This document shows positions 1-11,008 of a stretch of 64,000 bases of DNA, piece after piece. A program made the translations under genes and the position numbers. The stretch is from Chaetoceros tenuissimus (taxonomy: Eukaryota; Bacillariophyta; Thalassiosirophyceae; Chaetocerotales; Chaetocerotaceae), in contig BLLK01000022.1 of NCBI GenBank assembly GCA_021927905.1, positions 2,356,001 through 2,420,000 on the forward strand, read 5' to 3'. Numbering within the stretch: the first letter of the stretch is position 1; each line of letters starts with the position of its first letter. The notes below the pieces were generated by a model. That model made no database searches. It saw only the letters and a list, made by a program, of their open reading frames with translations, and was not told the origin of the DNA.

Positions 1-118
1 CATTTATCAAATTGATGAAACGCTATCTACTCGTAGATTTGTTGATGTAAAAGATAGCTTTTGTCTAACATACCAAAAGAGTTGGCTCATACTAAGCATC
101 TATTCAAATCAAAACAAC

Positions 119-697
119 ATGTCTGAGCAGATTCTACCACAGTTCGCATCTGTCACGCTCAACTCCAACGAGATAAGGCCACAAGCAACTAGATGCATTC
201 CTCCAACTCGATTGGTTCCTCGGTCTCAACCACATATCTTTGCATCATTGGCATCCGAGAGCAATGCAACATACCATGGTCTCAATATAAGAGAAAATTC
301 AGCATTTCGTCCAATATCTGATGTAATTCAGCAGCAGCACGACAATACTGTAGTAAGGTCTCAACAAGAAACCTCTCAATTTGAAAATTTTGAAGAGTTT
401 GAGTTACAAACTCCCAGAGAAGTCACATTGTGTGATTTCTTCCTACTCGCTCCTGGTGCATCCTCTGCTGCATCTGAGCAGCGATCTGCGAATCTTCGTC
501 GTGAAGAAAATGTGTCAAGTGTACCATCTACACCTTTCAGGGATGCTCCTATTGGACCTTCAGTTTTTCCAAGATTATCAAGAAGTGATAAAGAACAAGA
601 AAAGTCTCCTGTGCAATCCAGATCTTCAAGATTGATAATGAGGCCAAGGATGAGACTTCAACCTCGCTTGAAGAGACGTGACTTTGCAAGGTCATGA
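119..697 (+). CDS. Hypothetical protein, 192 aa, basic C-terminus
   Basis: A single uninterrupted frame opens at an ATG in good context (AACAACATG) and ends with TGA. I recognise no domain. The first 90 residues are Ser/Thr/Gln/Pro-rich and look disordered. A short acidic, aromatic stretch (FENFEEFEL) lies near residue 90. The last 30 residues are strongly basic (RLIMRPRMRLQPRLKRR), which could serve nuclear targeting or nucleic-acid binding, but that is inference. No signal peptide or membrane segment is visible. Two overlapping frames in the same stretch look like shadows. The 118 bases upstream contain no other gene. Confidence 0.5.
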   Translation: MSEQILPQFASVTLNSNEIRPQATRCIPPTRLVPRSQPHIFASLASESNATYHGLNIRENSAFRPISDVIQQQHDNTVVRSQQETSQFENFEEFELQTPREVTLCDFFLLAPGASSAASEQRSANLRREENVSSVPSTPFRDAPIGPSVFPRLSRSDKEQEKSPVQSRSSRLIMRPRMRLQPRLKRRDFARS

Positions 698-2190
698 GCT
701 TATCAAACTCACAACAGCCAGTTATGCTGCGTTGCATTTCTCATTAGACTGACAGTCTATGTCGACAGTGCCACTATTTGTTTCATGTTTTATAAATAAA
801 ATCCCACAGCCATCATACTCAAAAGATTACCACACACCACATCTTAATGCCGTAAATTTTGTAATAGAGGAAAATAGAGAGGGGAAGTATATGCACTGAG
901 AACAAAATCTCAATCCATCTACACAACTATTTTTCACATACTCGTAGACGTAAAAACTTACTAAATAATTGTTTACTAATTTAAAAAACACAAAGATGTA
1001 GATGAAGAGAATCCAAAATTTGACACTCGTGTATATTTTATTCTTTCTATAATATCATAACTTTAAGCAATAGCAAAACTAAAGGTTCAATGCAAATCAT
1101 AAATACTTTAGGAACCTTAGGAGCTGGAGAAAGGGATGAGATGGAGGAAGTCTGTGAGTGTGATGGTGGTTGTACCAAGCTCATACGTTCGCTTGCGTGC
1201 GTCACAATGTGCAATCCAGAAAGTTCGACTTTTTGACATGTAATCTGGTGAAATCATGTCTATTTATTAAATATTGACTAGCGTCAATTGCTTTGGAATC
1301 ATAGATTGAGTACGTACGTTATCTGAGACAATCTCTGACGTGATCTAACGAAAGTGAAAGAAAAGGTCAGGTTGGGAGAAAGAACAAGGTAGATAACTAC
1401 CTTGAGAAAGAAGGTAATGTAGCAGCAAAGTAAGCAATTTAATACACCCTAGTTAGAGTTTTCCAAGTCCTCAAAAAGATTTTGATTTTAATATGAAACA
1501 ACTAGTGGGAATCAGTGATTGACTCAATTTGTTTGTCACTTTGGTGTACTGCCCTTTCAATGAAAGAACAAAAAGAATAAAAAGTAAGCAAAATACCTCA
1601 TATGAAAGGGTATAAATTTCAATTGTTACATTTCTGTTTTTATTTTAGGTAGACTAGGCAAAGATTCATTTCGAAAACGATAATACACAAAAAATCATCA
1701 AACGGAGCTACCTCACGCAGAACATACCTATTTGAAAATTCGGAACAGATTGAAGACATTTTTTGTAAGTACAATTCGACTTAGATAGAAAGATCTCTGT
1801 ATGTGGTAGTGCATAGTATATTGTAAGTTTGTATGGCAAAAAAGAGGAATGGAAACTAAACTGGAAATGGTAGAAAAATTAATTGAAATTAAATAGCTAG
1901 CTAAAGTAAAAAAGACGGATGGTGGATGGATCGATGTGATGTGGTCGGTGGTGGTCGTCCTCGGTCCTACGGTACCGTACATACTTGAGTCAGGTCCTTG
2001 AACACATCATTTTTTCATCATTGACACCACCACCTCGAGATCCGAACTCTACAATAGAATGCAGACCACCAGTGAAATACAACAACAAAAATTCTGCGAA
2101 GAAGATTACCATTCTGTTTCATTCTCAACATTTGCGTAGTAGAAAGCATCATTGCAAATACAATCACATCTGCAAGTAAAGTTAGTTCAA
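698..2190. other. Intergenic stretch, about 1.5 kb, no supported gene
   Basis: AT-rich spacer between two plus-strand genes. Only short frames of 64-84 codons occur, without recognisable motifs. A small perfect inverted repeat, AAGGTAG-ATAA-CTACCTT, lies near 1386-1403. Around 1920-1975 is a GT-rich patch (repeated GGTGG/GATGG words). It should contain the 3' end of the 119-697 gene and the promoter of the S1 gene, but I cannot place either. Confidence 0.5.
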
Positions 2191-3358
2191 ATGGTACTCT
2201 TTCACAACTCAAGTGCTGTAACTTTTACTGCTTTTGCAGTTTTATATCTTTCTCTAGAATTACAGAATGCAAAAGGTAAGCAACGTATCTTTCAACACAA
2301 AGATCTAATGAGTCAGTATGCATCTCACCACGGCATCAGCATTTACACCATCTCTACCGACTAGAAGATGCGCTACTAGCATACAAAAGCAATGGCAGTT
2401 GTATACTGAAGTAGAGGACACTGCAGATGCATTATTTTTCGCAAAAGTAGGAAAGAAGGATCACCTCGGTCCTGACATTCCAAAAACAACAGAATCACAA
2501 GACAAGGCTAATGCAACTTCTAATACAAAAAGAAAACCGAAGATGTCACGGAAGAACGGAGTACAAAAGCCAAAGAATAAAAGAAAGGGCAATGGACCTG
2601 CAGCTAAGAAGATAAGAAATGGCAAGAAACCTGCTACTAAAAAGAATGGTAAAAAGGGAGACAAAGTAGATTCAATGCCTCTTCTTCATTTGACCGAACT
2701 GAAACTTGGGTCCAAAGTTGAAGGTCGAGTTGCAGCTTTCACAGAGTTTGGAGTGTTTATCAAGATCAACTACGATCTCAAAAATAAAGGAGGAGCAGGA
2801 TATGCTCTTCTTCACAAGTCTCAGATCCGAGATGAAATCGTTGACGATCCAAAGAAACTCTTTCGCATTGGGAATATTGTGAAAGATCTCCGTGTGATCA
2901 CTATCAATTACTCAAAGGGCGAAGTTGGGTTAAGTCTTCGTAAGCAAAGGACCAAACGCAAGAGTCTATCTGAATTCGAGGTTGGGAAAGAATATGTGGG
3001 AAAAGTAGCTAGAGTGGTTTCATATGGTGCATTTATTGATCTTGGAGCAAAGGCAAATGCTCTGCTTCATATTTCAAGAATCAGTCAGAAGAAGATTGAG
3101 AATATTCGCAATTGGCTCAACGAGGGAGATGAGGTTACTGTGAGACTTATTGAAAAAGATGAACGAAAGAATACATTGGCTGCGTCAATGCTAGATGGCG
3201 AAGCAGACAAGTACTTGAGTAGGAGATCGGAACAACTACAGAAAATGAGAGAGAGATCAGACGAAAAAAATGAAGAGATGGTAAAGAATGGGAAGTTAAA
3301 GTCAGAGCTTGAGTATTTTGAGGATGCCGTGAAGGAACTTGAGAATGCCTTAGAATAG
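2191..3358 (+). CDS. Plastid-targeted S1-domain RNA-binding protein, 367 aa, two exons
   Basis: Exon 1 is 2191-2275 and exon 2 is 2340-3358, with a 64-nt intron (GTAAGC...CATCAG) in phase 1. Exon 1 encodes a signal peptide (hydrophobic VTFTAFAVLYLSL). Splicing produces the junction NAK-AFTP, a diatom ASAFAP-type plastid presequence with Phe at +1. A Lys/Asn-rich basic linker follows (about residues 75-140). Two S1 (OB-fold) domains lie at about 149-222 (LKLGSKVEGRVA, FGVFIKI) and 241-310 (FEVGKEYVGKVA, YGAFIDLGAKANALLHISR). The C-terminus is charged and helical. S1 domains bind RNA in ribosomal protein S1 and related translation or RNA-processing factors, so a chloroplast ribosome or mRNA role is likely. 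An ATG at 2318 inside the intron also opens the frame but would lack the signal peptide. It converges with another S1 gene across 276 bp. Confidence 0.75.
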
Positions 3359-3634
3359 AAGAAAATAAATGTAAATATTATTCATTACGAAACCATGATG
3401 CTAGTTTTGACCAGGGCTGACTACTCTATTCCCATTTAACAATAAATTACCTACCAAAACGTAGAAACTGAGCTACTCGTACATTTTGACTATTTACGTA
3501 GAACTCACTATAAATAGAAAAATGAGAAATGCATAGAATGTTAGTCTTTCTGCCACTCCAACTCATGCTTGAGATACATAGGTATGGTTCTTAGAGGTTG
3601 GTGATAATTTATTTATTTATTTCTTACAAATGAT

Positions 3635-5042
3635 TTAAGCAACAGTCTTTCTCTTGTCTTCAACAACTGGCATATTGACGAATGATCCATTGGAATCAGT
3701 GTTGAATTTCTCCAATTGCTCCTTCCAGTCCTTTGGTCCCATCTCATCTGGGCTAAACATTGAGCGTCCTCTCTTTGGTCTGTCTTCATTGTTTCTTCTT
3801 TGTGGGCGGTTTGCCTCCTCTTCTTCCTTGGTGATCATAGAAAGAGAAACCTTGTTTCCATCAGTGTCAAGGTTTCTAACACGGATCTGTACCTTATCTC
3901 CTACAGATACGATGGATGCAACAGACTCTGCACGTCCAGTGGTAAGAGCAGAAATGTGTACAAGTCCATCAAGCTCACCCTCAACACTATCAGCAAGTTG
4001 TCCAGCGGAAAATCTAACAAATGCTCCAAAGTCAAGTGCGCTTACAACCTCTCCCTCAACCATCTTTGAGTCATCAAATCCAGCCTCAGCAAGGCTTGCA
4101 ATAGTAGCTGCCTGTGCAGCACGGTCTCCTCCAGAGCGCTGTGGGCGCTCCTTACGGCGTCCTCCTCCACGAGCTGCCTTAGCAGCGTTCTCATCTTCTT
4201 CAGAAATCATAGAGATTGCAACCTGTCCCTTCTCTGCATCAATAGCTGCAATACGAACATTTACCTTATCTCCAGCCTTTACAATGTCCTCAACATTGGA
4301 TACGAATTCGTTGGAAAGACGGGAAACGTGAAGAAGAGCATCAGTAGCAGCTCCGATATCAACGAAAGCTCCGTAGGAAGTTGTGGTCTTCACGATTCCA
4401 TCAACGTAGGATCCAACCTCAAGCTCGCTGATTGCAATTCCCTTGTTTCCTCCCTTCTTGTGCTTCTTAATTCCAGAGTCACGTGCTGGGCGGTCAGTGT
4501 TGTGTGCCTCTTCCTCGGATTCAACTCCATCCATAGCTTCAACCTCAGCAGGAACATCTTCCTCAGCCATACGAAGCATGGTCTTCATTCCACAACTCAT
4601 GCAACTGCAGTTAGCTGGGTGTGAAGTTGCGCAGGAAGCACATCCACATCCAGCAGAGTGAGATCCAGCGGTTGCAACAGTGTTGGAAGCAACACGGGTG
4701 CTTACGAAAGCAGCACCTGGTGCAGTGAAAGCTGTAAGAGAAAAAAGATGTGTGAGTAAATCTGATGGTATCATTTTCTTTACTCATGTTGAACCATTTA
4801 TTCAAGCAATAAGCTGCTTTTTTCACATTTTTTTTTAAAACAATGGATGATTAATAGAGTTGTTCCATTAGTTCCCATGTTTCATATCGCTCTTAGAGAA
4901 ACGGAACGCAAAACTTGGCACAACATCAGATTATGAGAATGGACCGATCTAAACCGATTTTCGACCTTCAACGTCGACACGCACCATTTACACTGATAGC
5001 TCCGAATGCAGCAGCAGCAATAGCAGATGTAGTGAACTTCAT
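3635..5042 (-). CDS. Plastid-targeted protein with paired CxCxxC motifs and two S1 domains, 384 aa, two exons
   Basis: Exon 1 is 5042-4985 and exon 2 is 4731-3635, with a 253-nt phase-1 intron (GTGCGT...TTACAG). Exon 1 encodes the signal peptide MKFTTSAIAAAAFGAISVN, and the junction reads VN-AFTAP, a plastid presequence motif. After a short transit-like stretch come two CxCxxC motifs (Cys48/50/53 and Cys61/63/66) that could bind metal. An acidic, then Lys/Gly-rich linker follows. S1 domain 1 is at about 123-195 (YGAFVDIGAATDALLHVSR) and S1 domain 2 at about 243-319 (FGAFVRF, ELDGLVHISALTTG). Arg/Lys-rich linkers separate and follow the domains. Likely a chloroplast RNA-binding or translation factor, related in kind to plastid S1 or the S1 part of PETs proteins; no EF-Ts domain is seen. 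Codon use is cleaner and more GC-rich than its neighbours, suggesting high expression. Confidence 0.78.
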
Positions 5043-5794
5043 TTTGTTTATTGTATATAAGGAAAAGAATACGAGGTGAAGGTGATGGGTAAGTATCGAA
5101 GCAGTGGTCTACCAGCAGTTGATGTCTACCCCTCTCTGTAGTAAGAAGTAGTGTGTAGTCAGTGCATTTCTATGGTGCTAAGTGCGTCAGAAGCAATCTA
5201 AACTTTCAGGGGCTCTCAGACTATGGAGCCAGTACTGGCTTTTTAACGTATACGACGCGGATAAGGAATAAGGGGAGCCAAAAAGATCACAGGAAAACGA
5301 TCCTTTATCGTAGGTATTGAAAACTGGTACGAACAAACGTGATTGTGATGGGAATAAAACATTCCAGGAACGGGATGACTTTCTCATTTTTGTTAGTAAT
5401 TCTATGTTTAGTAATGATTTGACCAGATTTTATATTTAGAAAAGAATCAAAAGCAATCATCGAAGATAGATTGTTGTGTTTTTATGTTATAGGGGGCTAC
5501 GTATATCGTCTAATAATTTATTTTCTGAAAACGTCTTTCAGCGATTTTTATATGACCGTCACTTTTCTCCTCACAAAATGCCCCGCCCCTGAGCACGACA
5601 GCTTCCGTTGAGTTCCAAAAAAAGGTACTCCATTTTCCATCAACTCTTATCATCGTTCCAAGACCGATAGAATTGTTTTCATTCCGTTGAGTAGATTTCT
5701 CAAGACATCTGTGTCCAGTAGACATCATATCTAAATTGAGAACATTACTTTCTCAACTTATATTGTTTCTATCAACAAACACAAAAGCTCTACA
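5043..5794. other. Intergenic region between divergent genes, contains a repeat fragment
   Basis: Presumed 5' regions of the minus-strand S1 gene and the plus-strand gene at 5795. The only recognisable content is the dispersed-repeat fragment at about 5226-5276, annotated separately. A 72-codon minus-strand frame at 5510-5728 has no supporting features. Confidence 0.5.
5226..5276. repeat. Diverged fragment of the 551-bp dispersed repeat
   Basis: The segment matches the terminal part of the repeat units at 45689-46790. It shares TACTGGCT, TTTAACGTATA-GACGCGG, then AGGAATA and GGGG in the same order and spacing (compare 46182-46225). The rest of the unit is absent here, so this is a solo or truncated terminus. 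Confidence 0.7.
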
Positions 5795-6937
5795 ATGATT
5801 CGACCAACTCTAGAAGTACATAAACAAACTAGTGACATAGATCTTTTCTCACATGACTCTACACATGTTCGTCTAGTCATTGAAGCTGAAAAGCAATCTG
5901 ATCTTGCTAGATCGAAAGCAAGAGAGATATTGCAAAAGTATTCCAAAGATTATAATGAGGATGGAGAGAAGAAGAATGAAGAGACTGGGATGGAAGAAAA
6001 CAGAGATGATGGATTCCAAAGTACAATAGAAAAGTATTCACAAAGTCCTTATATCAACTGTATTGATCAATACAATCCTGAAGAAGATGAAGAAGCAAAG
6101 AGAGATGAAAATGACGGTGTTTTTGACAAAGGCGAACTTGAAGATTTAACAGATGACGATGTTGCCCAAATTGCACGATGTTTGCAACCTTTGAGTCCGA
6201 AAGGTTTGAGAAGAAACAAGGCAAAAAAAGTTTCAGGACAATTTGAATTCAAAAGGATTAACAATGGTGCTATTTCTGTAGTCAAAAGCAATCGCAAACT
6301 TGAAATTATAACCAATCCTGATGATATTTTGGAACACGCAGAAGCTTTCAAAGCTTCCAAGAAAAATACCAAGAAGAAAAAGGGAGGATTTTCTCCGAAA
6401 AAAGGAAAGAAAGGTGGCCTGAGAAGAAGGTTTTCATTCAGTAGTAGATCTCGAGGAGGAACTACTGATTCTGGAGTATATACCGATGATGCATGTTTGA
6501 AAATGTCATCTTCTCAATCTCAAACAGAAGCATACATCAACAGTATGAATGACAAATCTCCCACGACAGCAGTAGCTGCTGCTGCTGTCAATCCACTAAA
6601 CAAGGAAGTCAAAACAGGTGATCTCCCACCTATACCGACGAAGAAAAAGCCAGCAGAAAGGCGCCTTTCAATAGTTGCCCCGTCTTCAGTGGCGACTGCG
6701 AGTGACGTGGATGGTGAAGAAATCATAAGTGTGGTCTCAAATATTAGTGACATATCTGAAGTATCTGTAGCAGAAAAATACAAGAACAGAGGACCAACAG
6801 TACTTACAAAGGCTATGCTAGAGCAAGCTGTTATTCCAGATACTATTTGTCTCAAGTACAAAAAGAAACAAACAAAGATGCAGAGTTTAGGTTTGAAAAT
6901 GAAGCGGAAGCTATCATTTGGCAAGAGACAAATTTAG
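5795..6937 (+). CDS. Hypothetical low-complexity basic protein, 380 aa
   Basis: Single exon with ATG in context TACAATG and stop TAG. Residues 1-50 contain a charged, probably helical stretch (VIEAEKQSDLARSKAREILQKYSKD). An acidic region follows (residues 50-125). A central segment has LQPLSPKGLRR. Two Lys/Arg/Gly/Ser-rich blocks (about 185-225) include KKKKGGFSPKKGKKGG and RRRFSFSSRSRGG. The C-terminus is very basic (KMKRKLSFGKRQI). RRRFSFS, RRLSIV and RKLSFG fit basophilic-kinase (R-x-x-S) target sites. There is no signal peptide and no membrane span. The function is unknown. Basic-acidic alternation and phosphosite-like motifs suggest a regulatory, nuclear or cytoskeletal scaffold, which is inference only. 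Confidence 0.55.
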   Translation: MIRPTLEVHKQTSDIDLFSHDSTHVRLVIEAEKQSDLARSKAREILQKYSKDYNEDGEKKNEETGMEENRDDGFQSTIEKYSQSPYINCIDQYNPEEDEEAKRDENDGVFDKGELEDLTDDDVAQIARCLQPLSPKGLRRNKAKKVSGQFEFKRINNGAISVVKSNRKLEIITNPDDILEHAEAFKASKKNTKKKKGGFSPKKGKKGGLRRRFSFSSRSRGGTTDSGVYTDDACLKMSSSQSQTEAYINSMNDKSPTTAVAAAAVNPLNKEVKTGDLPPIPTKKKPAERRLSIVAPSSVATASDVDGEEIISVVSNISDISEVSVAEKYKNRGPTVLTKAMLEQAVIPDTICLKYKKKQTKMQSLGLKMKRKLSFGKRQI

Positions 6938-7300
6938 ATATCGAACCTTGAATTCCAGCGTTCTCATGTAGCACTAGCTCCTTATTTACATATTGTTGAA
7001 AAGATAAGAATAATCATATTCCTTTCAAATAACATAATTATTTTACTTCAGAAATCTTTTGATTCGATTCTGTCCATTACTAGTCCAACAGAAATGAATC
7101 ATTCATTCAATCAATTGTTATGTAATTTTAGTTTAGTAATACATTGTCTAGATGAGTATCATTGCTTCAATGATTATACGAGAGTCCTTACAAACAGTTT
7201 TGGATAGTCTATATGACTGCGCTCCCCATCAAGGATTCGACATGAATTACTATTACTATGATGCATTTTCCCAAGTCAATCAAAGTCATCGTGTGACTAC
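6938..7300. other. Convergent 3' spacer
   Basis: AT-rich sequence between the 3' ends of the 5795 gene and the minus-strand DUF1769-like gene. No gene, RNA or repeat is recognised. Confidence 0.5.
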
Positions 7301-8302
7301 TTAAGATTTCTTTCTACTCATTTTAATCCAGATAAAAGTATTTCTCTTTGTATGCTTTTTCTTTGCCATTGCAGTCACATCACCCTTTGGATCTGGAACA
7401 GGTTTTCCTTCTTCCTCCAGACATTCATAAACTGCAAGTCTAACTGATTCAGTGAATCTTGAAACGGTGAATTGTCTCGCGATAGGCACGCCAATAACTT
7501 TCCATTTCAAAGGATCAAATCTCCTATTCTTCATACTAAAAGTGTATGTATTTCCAATATCAATCTTATGAACGTATTTAAAAAAGTGCTTACGTCTCTG
7601 GACATCACTTGGCATTCTCTCCAAATGCTGTCCTAGAGGTGGAGGAGTCTCCCCAGGAGGCGTGACTACCACTCGATCAAATGAATGGAAAGCTGGTGCT
7701 CCCATATGTGGCACTTCACCATTTCCTCCAAACGACATGTGAATATCTTTATGCCCCATTGTTTTCATGAGTTGAAGGCATGCCTTAATCACAATTTTCA
7801 TCGGTCCTGTCACCTTGTATTTTTCTTCTTGAGGAAGCTCCATAGCGAGATAGATTGGTCCCTTTGGCTGTCTCTTGAATTTTCCCTGTGTTCAAAAAGT
7901 GTAAGTATAACAATATAGATGAATGATTGAAAACGACTGTGTTCGACATTGGAATTGATTCACTAGATTCATACAAAAAAGACCCACCTGTATCTGAATC
8001 TCCCATAGAACCTGCTTCTCCCCGTCAAAAGTATATGTGTTACCAGGCAAATCTCTCATCAAAATGTGTATCAAACCCTCGAACAAATCATTGTTGACTG
8101 GGAAAGGACTCTTTGTCAAATCGATGTTGGTTCCATGAAAACTCTCTTCCACTGGCCCTCCAGTTTCAGAGGGTGTTTGGAGAGAAGTAATTAATTCGCC
8201 GAAAACAGGGACTGCAGATTGCTCCTTCGCGAGGCTAGCCTTACTTGCTGCATCTAGATCTTCTACGGCTGCTTCAGGTGCTATCTTCTTGTCGCTATTC
8301 AT
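7301..8302 (-). CDS. DUF1769-like protein, 299 aa, two exons
   Basis: Exon 1 is 8302-7988 and exon 2 is 7885-7301, with a 102-nt phase-0 intron (GTGGGT...ACACAG). The start is the ATG at 8302 (AAACATGAA); the frame is open further upstream, but only through a GTG. Splicing restores LWEIQIQ-GKFKRQPKGPIYLAMELP, which resembles the core of DUF1769 (a signature of the type W-x-I-Q-x-G-R/K-F-K, then E-L). The rest, with GPMKIVIKACLQLMK, DIHMSFGG, FDRVVVTPPGE, GNTYTFSMKN and WKVIGVPI, fits a single compact domain. The N-terminus contains PVFGELITSLQ and FEGLIHILMRDLPGNTYTFDGEKQ. No targeting signal is seen and the tail is basic. The biochemical function of the family is unknown to me. The gene structure is secure; the family call is moderate. 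Confidence 0.7.
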
Positions 8303-8706
8303 GTTTATTTTAATAGTGTGGGGAAGTAGGATCACAATAATAGGAATGACCTAGCTTAGATACGTAGATGACAAAGTAAGCAGAACAAACAAACTTCTTC
8401 CTTCTTCCGCACCAAAGCGCGAGTTTACCAAAATAGTGATATTTGATATTTGTCGGGAGACGCTGGGATACCGCTAAAATATGTCGATTCTTATGAAGCC
8501 TTCTTTCAGAGATGTTTTTATTTTCCTTTCATTTTGTTTATTTTTATTTTTGGAAAAAGATGAACCATGAGACAAGATGATCATGACATAAAATCATCAA
8601 AGCTGGTTCATATTCATATATTCTACCAGCATAAATTACAAACTAATTCGTAACCATTATCATAGACATGAGTTTTACATAAATATTTTTTAAAACATAA
8701 TTCTAT
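8303..8706. other. Spacer between two minus-strand genes
   Basis: Contains the presumed promoter of the DUF1769-like gene and the 3' UTR of the 7TM gene. T-rich and A-rich runs near 8515-8560. No gene is seen. Confidence 0.45.
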
Positions 8707-10102
8707 CTACAAACCTTCCTCGTATGGCAGTACCGCTGTTATCTCTTTAAACTCTGTATCAAATGAAATTGTCTTGGAATTGCAGCTATCATGCTTGCAA
8801 CGTTCCTCGTCGTCATGAATATCATCATGGATGTCATCATAACCATCGTCACTGGCACTCCCAACAAATATTCCAAAATCAGTCAAATCTTTTGAGTCAT
8901 AAAAATTGTTGGAGGAGTCTTCATTCTGATTGTCGACGATCTTGGATTCCTTTGTGCTAGGATCGAAGCCAAAAGATATTTCTTGAATCTGATTCAGTGC
9001 ACAAATTGACCTGATTGAAAATTTGTCCATCAAGTCTGCTTCCCTAGATCCGCGATTACTCAGTGGAAGGTAGAAATGTACAAGTACATTCAAAAGACCA
9101 CAGATAGAAGAGTAAACAAACTGGAAAAATGTTAGATGCGACTTTGTTCTCTTGTCAAGGTCTGGTGCCCACATCTTGTAGAGACAGCAGAGCAAAGGCA
9201 CAAATGTAACAGTGAAATGAGACATGGCTAGAATCATTTGCCTTTTGGAGGCATTTCTACGGGCATTTTCGAGAAAGAGCCTCTTGCCATTCAGATTTTT
9301 GTTCGAATTGCGTTTCCTAATTTCAAATGCAATTATAACAAATATTATTAACAAAGCAAGCCCCCCTGGTAAAAGAATCTTTACCAATGAACCATATGCT
9401 ATTGAGACTCTCTTGAACCAACTGGCGGGTTGGCCCACAGCAGCACATCTAGTCGGAAATTCAAGGGCGTACTCTGTATCATCACACAAGTGGTACGAGG
9501 CAAATGTGCAGGTAATGTCTGTTGTAGCGAACAAACATTGAAAGAAGGGTTTGTGTGAGCATTCATTTGAGATTATATAAACTACAAAAAAATGAACAGT
9601 TGTTCATATTCCCAACTTGAAATTCACACGTACCTTCAGGGTAAATTAACCCTTTCCTTGCAACCATCACAGTGCCCATGATGAAAGGGATAGAGGCACA
9701 AATGGCATGAACCACTGGTTCAAAGTAACCAAAACTTTCCTCCTTGAAATCAAACTTTATTCCAAGTGCCACAGAGAAACAAATAAAAGCAATGTAAAAA
9801 GAGGAACCTGTGCTCATTTGTGATAGAAATGCCTGGACGCTGCAACTATCCTCGTTCCCTACATTCCACAGATACCCCTCGTATGTGTCTGGAATAGCCC
9901 ATGTTCCCATAAACAGTGAGATTGTGTTGAGTATGGAATATATCGCATACCCAACGAAAAGGCGATTGTAAATGAATTTTCGTCGCCTTCTACATGTGAC
10001 AATCCTATGAATGGCTACGAGCAAAGCAACAATCGAAGTAGTTGCTACTATCTTTGAGCTAATAAGTAATGCTCTACTCTTTGAGACATTAAGATCTTCC
10101 AT
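8707..10102 (-). CDS. Seven-helix receptor-like membrane protein, 426 aa, two exons
   Basis: Exon 1 is 10102-9634 and exon 2 is 9518-8707, with a 115-nt phase-1 intron (GTACGT...CAACAG) joining IYPE-D-ITCTF. The start is the first ATG (MEDLNVS). I count seven hydrophobic segments in order: LISSKIVATTSIVALLVAI, FVGYAIYSILNTISLFMG, SSFYIAFICFSVALGI, VHAICASIPFIMGTVMV, IAYGSLVKILLPGGLALLIIF (with flank), ILAMSHFTVTFVPLLCC, and FFQFVYSSICGLLNVLVHF. The loop between helices 2 and 3 has Cys in SCSVQAF and the loop after helix 4 has TCTFASYHLC, the usual arrangement for an extracellular disulfide. The cytosolic tail is long and Asp/Asn-rich. This is GPCR topology (class A or cAMP-receptor-like). No DRY or NPxxY motif is obvious, so the ligand and class are unknown. 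Confidence 0.65.
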
Positions 10103-11008
10103 CTCTACCACCTTCAGTCACTGATGCTTGTGTCGAAAGCGCTTGGTAATTACTTATATATTGTTCAAAACAAATACTCAATCTTGAATATGCTTGTTTC
10201 CTTTTTTATCTAGGTATATTATGGCACTTTATGTACTGGCAAAGGACTGAGGACTTCACAGGGAAGTGTGAAGTGTGGCTGTGAAGGGACTCCCGCTTGA
10301 AGATTGTAGGCATTTCCGGAGTAATATATTTTCCGTCCGAAAATTTATACTATGCATAGTACGTATGCAAAATTTCGGATAATCAATTTCAGAAAGCGTG
10401 AACATAGAAGAAGCTCAAGAACCCTCAATTTTCGATGACGTATTTGCATCAATCAGCAAACACTGCATTACGCATAATTCCTCCGTAGGATCACCTCACA
10501 ACCTTCAACCTTGTGAAAATTGGTTCTCCTCGTAGTGGAATAAAGATATGGCATTTTTGTCTTTTTCTTATATTCAATTCTGTAGTGATGGTCATTACAA
10601 TAGCTAGTAAAATTTATCAACCCCGTACGAAACAAAAGCGGATTATAATTGTAATTGTGAACCTGTGGCAGGTTGCCTGGCAGCATCGAATTCGAAATAA
10701 AATGTCAATTTTTTTAGGCAGTATGTAATTATAGTGTTGTAACTGTATGTTGTATTTTTTGTTGTTGTGCAAGTTTATGAACATGAATAATTAGTGCAGA
10801 GATCTTATTCGATGCGAGCTACTTTTTGTAAGGAGCATTGTATTTTCAGAGAATAGTCATTTCAACAATTGTTGTTGGTACGTATGTAATTTTGATAAGA
10901 ATCGCCAACAGTACTACTCAAATCAAATTTGAATTTACATAATCCAGAGCCACTCTGTTTTTCTTCCTTCCTTCTTTCTCCTTAACTCTTCTACCCTCTA
11001 GAAAGGAT
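10103..11008. other. Divergent intergenic region, about 0.9 kb
   Basis: Lies between the minus-strand 7TM gene and the plus-strand ankyrin gene. Overlapping frames of about 70 codons on both strands at 10468-10728 have no start context or motif and look random. A short repetitive stretch near 10255-10290 holds GAAGTGTGAAGTGTGG. Nothing else is seen. Confidence 0.45.

Noticed and set aside
3654-4331. 225-codon plus-strand open frame
   Set aside because: Antisense to the S1-domain exon. The minus strand has two clear S1 domains and a plastid presequence.
5510-5728. 72-codon minus-strand frame
   Set aside because: No motif, no conserved composition, and it lies in a divergent promoter region.
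10468-10728. Overlapping 71-72 codon frames on both strands
   Set aside because: They are short, with no recognisable features and no splice sites extending them; typical of random AT-rich sequence.
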